From the NCBI GenBank assembly GCA_903935585.1, contig CAIZSE010000001.1:1-55792 (forward strand): a stretch of DNA of 55,792 bases. The letters are read 5' to 3'. Within the stretch, counting starts at the first letter, position 1, and every line of letters starts with the position of its first letter. The position numbers and the translations under genes are program-made. Below, piece by piece: positions 51,585 to 55,792 of the stretch. This stretch comes from an uncultured Burkholderiales bacterium. GTDB lineage: Bacteria; Pseudomonadota; Gammaproteobacteria; Burkholderiales; Burkholderiaceae_C. Below the pieces are notes generated by a model. It was not told where the DNA came from and did no database searches. It was given only the letters and a program-made list of their open reading frames with translations.

Positions 51585-52072
51585 GCGGGCAGGACGGGGT
51601 CAGGGCTGGCCCCGCCAAAGTCTTGCTGGCGCCAAGCTTCGAAGACCGTCACCGCCACCGCGTTCGACAGGTTCAGGCTGCGCTGGCCTTCTCGCATGGG
51701 CAGCCGGATGCGCTGTGCAAGGGCAAACTGTTCACGCAATTCGTTGGACAAACCTTTGGTTTCCGAGCCAAAAACCAGCCAGTCGCCCGGTTTGAAGGCC
51801 ACGCCGTGCGCAGCCCGGCTGCCACGGGTTGTCAAGGCAAACATGCGGTCCAAAGCGGGCTGTTCGTTGGCCATGAAGGCGCCCCAATCGGCATGGCGGC
51901 GCAATTCGGCGTACTCGTGGTAATCGAGGCCCGCCCGGCGCATGTGTTTGTCATCCATCGAAAACCCCAAAGGCTCGATCAGGTGGAGCGTGCAGCCGGT
52001 GTTGGCGGCCAGACGGATGACGTTGCCGGTGTTGGGCGGGATTTCGGGCTCAACCAGGACGATATGGAACAT
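51575..52072 (-). CDS. trmL: tRNA (cytidine/uridine-34 2'-O)-methyltransferase TrmL
   Basis: A 165-residue SPOUT methyltransferase. MFHIVLVEPEIPPNTGNVIR, then LAANTGCTLHLIEPLGF, FGSETKGLSNELRE and the knot end RSLNLSNAVAVTVFEAWRQ identify TrmL, which methylates the wobble base of some leucine tRNAs. The ATG at 52072 is the normal start; the frame stays open further upstream but that part is not protein-like for this family. Confidence 0.93.
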   Translation of the reverse strand: MFHIVLVEPEIPPNTGNVIRLAANTGCTLHLIEPLGFSMDDKHMRRAGLDYHEYAELRRHADWGAFMANEQPALDRMFALTTRGSRAAHGVAFKPGDWLVFGSETKGLSNELREQFALAQRIRLPMREGQRSLNLSNAVAVTVFEAWRQQDFGGASPDPVLPAQA

Positions 52073-52128
52073 GGCCGGTATTGTGCCTTGGCTGCACCGC
52101 CCCAACGGGCAAAGGCTGAGGCCAATGC

Positions 52129-52875
52129 TCAGGCATCGCTGCCCGTTTCGGTACGCGCCAGCACCAAGGCACTGACGTTCGCGACACCGGCCTGGCGCAG
52201 CACCCGGGCCGCCATGTGCAGCGAGGCGCCGCTGGTCATCACATCGTCGATCAGCACCACCCGTTGGCCTCGCAGTTCCTTGGCCCGCAATGGCTCGACT
52301 GCAAAAGCGCCCACCAGATTGGCCAACCGTTCTGCCCGGGGCAAGCTGCGCTGAGAGGGCGTGTCGCGGGTGCGCAGCAGCAAATGGGCGTCGGCTTTGC
52401 GCGGGCTGAGTTGGCGTGCCAGCAACCAAGACTGGTTGTAGCCGCGTTCGGCCAGGCGTTCCACGGACAGCGGGATGGGCAGCACCCAATCTGCTGCGTC
52501 CAAGGTGTCTTCTGCCCAAGGCGCGCTCAGCATTAAAGTGGCCAAAGGCCCGGCCCACCCAGCCTGTTGGTGAAATTTGTAGCGAGCGATCAGGTCGACC
52601 CAGGGCCAAGCGTAGGCGGTAGCGGTCAGGCACAGATCCAGTGGCGGTGGGGTTTTCAGGCAATTTCCGCAGCGCTTCGCTGGGTGGGGCAAGGGCAGGG
52701 CGCAGCCCGTGCAGCGGTTTTGTGGCTGGGCAAAGCGGCTGATGCAGGCATCGCACAGGGGTGATTGCGGCCAGCTGTGGCAAACCGCGCAACGGCTTGG
52801 CAGCCAGCTCCAGGCCCGGTCGGGCCGGTGGACCGTGAGCGTTGAACCTATCCCCTTGAACCATTTGGGCCACAT
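52129..52875 (-). CDS. ComF-family phosphoribosyltransferase-like protein
   Basis: A 248-residue ComF-type protein. Four CxxC pairs of the N-terminal zinc region are visible (SRCAVCH, SPLCDACIS, NRCTGCA, KRCGNCL). The C-terminal part has LPIPLSVERLAERGYNQSWL and the PRPP-binding loop RVVLIDDVMTSGASL. ComF proteins take part in natural DNA uptake in competent bacteria, and the exact reaction is not known. The start at 52875 (MWPKWFKG) is preferred to the longer frame. Confidence 0.9.
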   Translation of the reverse strand: MWPKWFKGIGSTLTVHRPDRAWSWLPSRCAVCHSWPQSPLCDACISRFAQPQNRCTGCALPLPHPAKRCGNCLKTPPPLDLCLTATAYAWPWVDLIARYKFHQQAGWAGPLATLMLSAPWAEDTLDAADWVLPIPLSVERLAERGYNQSWLLARQLSPRKADAHLLLRTRDTPSQRSLPRAERLANLVGAFAVEPLRAKELRGQRVVLIDDVMTSGASLHMAARVLRQAGVANVSALVLARTETGSDA

Positions 52876-52964
52876 GAAATCAATATACTGCCGCCACCCC
52901 CTGACCACAAGCGCCGAACGTGTCGCGCGCCTGTGGCAGGCCCCCCATCTTTTTTGCCCTGACC

Positions 52965-53879
52965 ATGTCCGGACCCGAACGACCCCCATCTCTTGACCCA
53001 GTTGCCGCTGCCCGCTGGGCCGCGCATCACGTGGGTGAGGCTTCGCCCTGGCTGCACGAGGAGGTGGCTTCTCGCATGCAGGACCGGCTTGACTTCATCA
53101 AGCTGAAGCCGGCACGGTGGGTTCATTGGGAGCCTTTGCGCGGGGGCTTGCTGGCGCAACAGGCTTTGCAAAAGCGCTACCCGAAAGCCGAGACTTGGCT
53201 GAGCAGCGAACAAACTGCCCAGGCTTTGGCGGCCCGATCCGCCGTTCAAGCGCCGTGGTGGCAAGTGGCGCGATGGCTGGGCCCCGGAATTCAGGTGGGC
53301 ATGCCGCCAGAGGGGCAAGCCCAGATGCTTTGGGCCAATATGGTTTTGCATACCGCCGTCCAGCCTCAAAATTTGCTGAAAATCTGGCACCGCGCACTCG
53401 CTGCGGATGGTTTTTTGATGTTTTCCTGCTTGGGGCCTGACACCTTGCGGGAATTGCGGGATGTCTACGCCCGTCAAGGCTGGCCCGAACCCGCTCACGA
53501 ATTCACCGACATGCACGATTGGGGCGACATGCTCGTTGAAGCGGGGTTTGCCGAGCCCGTGATGGACATGGAGCGCATCACCCTGACCTATGAAACACCG
53601 GACCGCTTGCTGGCCGAGTTGCGCGCGTTGGGGCGAAACCTGCACGTTCAGCGTTTTGCAGGTTTGCGAGGACGGCGTTGGCGTGAGCAACTTGACAGTA
53701 TGCTGATGGCTTTGGCCAGGCCAGAAGAGGGGGGGCGGTTGACACTGACTTTTGAAATTGTCTATGGCCATGCCCTGAAACCTCAACCGCGCGCCGCAGT
53801 CAGCGCCCGAACGGAAATTGGCTTGGACCAGATGCGTCAAATGCTTCGCGGTAAGTCCGGGATATCCGACAAAGTTTGA
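52965..53879 (+). CDS. BioC-like SAM-dependent methyltransferase
   Basis: A 304-residue protein in which DPVAAARWAAHHVGEASPWLHEEVASRMQDRL matches the N-terminus of BioC, the malonyl-ACP O-methyltransferase of biotin synthesis. The later FSCLGPDTLRELRDVYA and FTDMHDWGDMLVEAGFAEPV also fit. The usual glycine-rich SAM-binding loop is weak in the region after residue 70. It is not in a biotin operon; it is divergent from comF. It may serve as BioC or as a diverged paralogue. Confidence 0.72.
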   Translation: MSGPERPPSLDPVAAARWAAHHVGEASPWLHEEVASRMQDRLDFIKLKPARWVHWEPLRGGLLAQQALQKRYPKAETWLSSEQTAQALAARSAVQAPWWQVARWLGPGIQVGMPPEGQAQMLWANMVLHTAVQPQNLLKIWHRALAADGFLMFSCLGPDTLRELRDVYARQGWPEPAHEFTDMHDWGDMLVEAGFAEPVMDMERITLTYETPDRLLAELRALGRNLHVQRFAGLRGRRWREQLDSMLMALARPEEGGRLTLTFEIVYGHALKPQPRAAVSARTEIGLDQMRQMLRGKSGISDKV

Positions 53880-53905
53880 GCTGAATCAAAACCCCTTTTC
53901 AAGTC

Positions 53906-53930
53906 GGGTAAAATCCGCCCGGTTTTAGCC
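53906..53930. repeat. Imperfect inverted repeat ahead of the cox genes
   Basis: GGGTAAAA (53906-53913) and TTTTAGCC (53923-53930) form a 7-of-8 stem in the 95-bp gap between the BioC-like gene and the DUF2244 gene. It may be a weak terminator or part of the cox promoter. No clear promoter boxes were found in the gap. Confidence 0.3.
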
Positions 53931-53974
53931 ACAATACTTGCCTCGTAGCATGTTAAGTTATTGAAAGCTGACGC

Positions 53975-54451
53975 GTGTCAAATCCAACTTACCAGTTTGC
54001 ACAAGAGTCTGGGCCTGCCATTCAATGGCGTCTCAGGCGCAATTGTTCGGTAACACCAGCCCAGCTGGGGTGGCTTTACTTGTCCATGTGCGCCTTGTCA
54101 CTGGGTATCGGGTTGTTCTTCTGGTTACAGGGGGCTACTTTGGTGTTGGCATTTGCCGGGCTGGAAATAACGGTGGTCGGGTTGGCCTTTTTGGCCTACG
54201 CGCGGCATGCAACAGATGGTGAGTGGATCTCGTTGCAGGGCGCCCGTCTGGTGGTCGAGTTTGAATCTGCCGGGCGCTGTGAGCGCGCGGAGTTTGCCCG
54301 GGAATGGGTCAGGGTCGAACCCAAGTCGGGTGACCACAGCCTGATTGAGTTGTCCGGACAGGGCCGTTCGATTGAGGTGGGGCGCTTTGTGCGCCCAGAG
54401 TTGCGCCAAGCCTTGGCGCGAGAAATCAGAAGGGCATTGCGCTCTGCGTGA
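53975..54451 (+). CDS. DUF2244-family membrane protein
   Basis: A 158-residue protein with two adjacent membrane helices (LGWLYLSMCALSLGIGLFFW, LVLAFAGLEITVVGLAFLAY) and a soluble C-terminal part (REWVRVEPKSGD, VGRFVRPELRQALAREIR), the DUF2244 pattern. It starts at GTG 53975. DUF2244 genes often precede coxB, as here, and may help cytochrome oxidase assembly, though this is unproven. Confidence 0.88.
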   Translation: MSNPTYQFAQESGPAIQWRLRRNCSVTPAQLGWLYLSMCALSLGIGLFFWLQGATLVLAFAGLEITVVGLAFLAYARHATDGEWISLQGARLVVEFESAGRCERAEFAREWVRVEPKSGDHSLIELSGQGRSIEVGRFVRPELRQALAREIRRALRSA

Positions 54452-54528
54452 TGTCCGGTGACAAGCAGGCCTTGGCCTGGGTTGTCATGGGTGTGAGTTC
54501 AACAGAGTCTTGGAAGTTAGTGAGAACC

Positions 54529-55701
54529 ATGAAGAATATTTCCAATCAATTGGCTTCGCTGCTGTCCCGCGTGGGCATCTTTGCAGGCGCATGGCTGGCC
54601 ACTGCGGCCTATGCCGTCAACGATTTGCCGGGCGGCCCTGCCGTCAACCAGCTCAATTTCGCACCGCCAGTGACCAAAATCGCTGAAGAGCAGCATTGGC
54701 TGCACTGGTTCATGTTGATCCTGTGCACGGTGATATTTGTTGCCGTTTTCGCGGTGATGTTCTATTCCATCTGGAAGCACCGCAAGTCGGTGGGCCACAA
54801 GCCAGCGACATTCACCGAATCCATCACGGTAGAAGTGATCTGGACAGCAGTGCCATTCATCATTGTGATCCTGATGGCCCTGCCCGCTACCAAGGTGCTG
54901 GTGGCGCAGAAAGACACCACCAACGCTGACCTGACCGTCAAGGCAACAGGTTATCAATGGAAGTGGGGTTACGACTACATCAAGGGCGAAGGCGAAGGCC
55001 TGAGCTACATCTCCACCCTGGACTCTTCCCAGCGCGCCATGTCGAATGCCGGCAAGCCAGAAGGTGACAACTACCTGCTCAAGGTGGACAACCCGCTGGT
55101 GGTGCCCGTGGGCCAAAAAGTGCGCGTGATCACGACCGCTAACGATGTGATTCATGCCTTTGCTGTTCCAGCTTTCGGCATCAAGCAAGATGCCATTCCC
55201 GGTTTTGTGCGCGACACCTGGTTCCGCGCTGAGAAAACGGGCGATTTTTACGGTCAATGCCAGGAACTGTGCGGCAAAGAGCACGCCTACATGCCTATCC
55301 ATGTCAAGGTGTTGTCCGCTGCAGACTATTCTGCTTGGGTCGATGCCGAAAAGAAGAAACAAGCAGCCAAGGCCGACGATCCTGCCAAAGTGTGGGCACT
55401 GGACGATTTGTCCAAGCGCGGTGAAAAAGTTTACGCTGCCAACTGCGCTGCCTGTCACCAGGCCAGCGGCAAGGGCGCTGGGGCCATCAAGCCTGTCGAT
55501 GGTTCGGCGGTGGTCCTGGATGCAGACAAATCCAGACAAATTTCGGTGATGCTCAACGGACAGAACAATGGGGCCATGCCCGCATGGAAACAGTTGTCCG
55601 ATACCGAAATCGCTGCTGTGATCACTTACACCAAAAACAACTGGTCCAACAAGACCGGGCAAATCGTGCAGCCGGCTGACGTCCTGGCCGCTCGCAAATA
55701 A
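54529..55701 (+). CDS. coxB: Cytochrome c oxidase subunit II with fused cytochrome c domain
   Basis: A 390-residue subunit II. After a signal-like N-terminus come two membrane helices and the CuA domain with IHAFAVPAFGIKQDAIPG and the copper ligands in CQELCGKEHAYMPIHV. A C-terminal cytochrome c domain carries CAACH (YAANCAACHQASGKGAG), typical of oxidases that accept electrons through a tethered heme c. The ATG at 54529 gives the usual N-terminus. ctaD follows after 32 bp. Confidence 0.95.
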   Translation: MKNISNQLASLLSRVGIFAGAWLATAAYAVNDLPGGPAVNQLNFAPPVTKIAEEQHWLHWFMLILCTVIFVAVFAVMFYSIWKHRKSVGHKPATFTESITVEVIWTAVPFIIVILMALPATKVLVAQKDTTNADLTVKATGYQWKWGYDYIKGEGEGLSYISTLDSSQRAMSNAGKPEGDNYLLKVDNPLVVPVGQKVRVITTANDVIHAFAVPAFGIKQDAIPGFVRDTWFRAEKTGDFYGQCQELCGKEHAYMPIHVKVLSAADYSAWVDAEKKKQAAKADDPAKVWALDDLSKRGEKVYAANCAACHQASGKGAGAIKPVDGSAVVLDADKSRQISVMLNGQNNGAMPAWKQLSDTEIAAVITYTKNNWSNKTGQIVQPADVLAARK

Positions 55702-55733
55702 GCCGTACCGTATACAAATCAAAGGAAATCAAG

Positions 55734-55792
55734 ATGAGTGCCGTTCTAGACCATCACGATCACGCCCATGACGACCACGGTCACGCGCCTGC
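55734..55792 (+). CDS. ctaD: Cytochrome c oxidase subunit I, N-terminus (cut by window edge)
   Basis: The first 19 codons, reading MSAVLDHHDHAHDDHGHAP, preceded by AAAGGA. The His/Asp-rich start and the position after coxB are typical of ctaD in Burkholderiales. The catalytic part is outside the window. Confidence 0.85.
   Translation, partial: MSAVLDHHDHAHDDHGHAP

Overview
The window looks like a contiguous stretch of chromosome from a betaproteobacterium, most likely Burkholderiales and Comamonadaceae-like. This is inferred from protein character and gene order (class I PhaC next to a DUF2789 gene, DUF2244-coxB-ctaD, gapdh-arsJ-arsR, DUF5666/DUF1924/diheme cytochrome). No tRNA, rRNA, IS element, prophage or CRISPR array was found. 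Genes are densely packed, with many 4-8 bp overlaps, and no gene-free stretch exceeds 300 bp. The first gene (acyl-CoA dehydrogenase) and the last (ctaD) are cut by the window ends.

Layout. 0.0-4.0 kb: fatty-acid beta-oxidation (acyl-CoA dehydrogenase, thiolase, FadB-type protein). 4.2-5.5 kb: a small secreted protein and an EamA exporter. 5.7-10.1 kb: a leftward light/DNA-repair operon (MerR-type regulator, a small membrane-anchored protein, a photolyase/cryptochrome, a DASH cryptochrome). 10.2-12.8 kb: an Rrf2-type regulator without cysteines, class I PHA synthase and a DUF2789 protein.

13-42 kb is the centre of the window and reads as one large phosphate-starvation island. It holds an ornithine-lipid/PlcP/glycosyltransferase operon running into ppk1 and sixA, ppx, an arsenate-detoxification operon (gapdh-arsJ-arsR), phoX, the full pstSCAB-phoU-phoBR set, ugd-lplT, a second GT4 glycosyltransferase, an Mpo1-like membrane protein, a membrane-anchored class III aminotransferase, phosphatidylserine decarboxylase, PPK2 and a CorA transporter. 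By eye there are about nine PhoB-box-like sites (7-bp half-sites spaced 4 bp apart) correctly oriented in front of these units. Together the genes could take up phosphate, free it from organic phosphate, move it into and out of polyphosphate, replace phospholipids by phosphorus-free lipids, and deal with the arsenate that enters through up-regulated phosphate uptake.

42.3-47.7 kb: a probable electron-transfer module (DUF5666 lipoprotein, DUF1924 cytochrome c, diheme cytochrome c, cytochrome b561-type protein) followed by its own two-component system, preceded by a leader rich in inverted repeats. 47.7-52.9 kb: P-type ATPase, an unknown membrane protein with CxxC, MaoC-type hydratase, TrmL and ComF. 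53.0-55.8 kb: a BioC-like methyltransferase, a DUF2244 protein and the start of the cytochrome c oxidase operon (coxB, ctaD).
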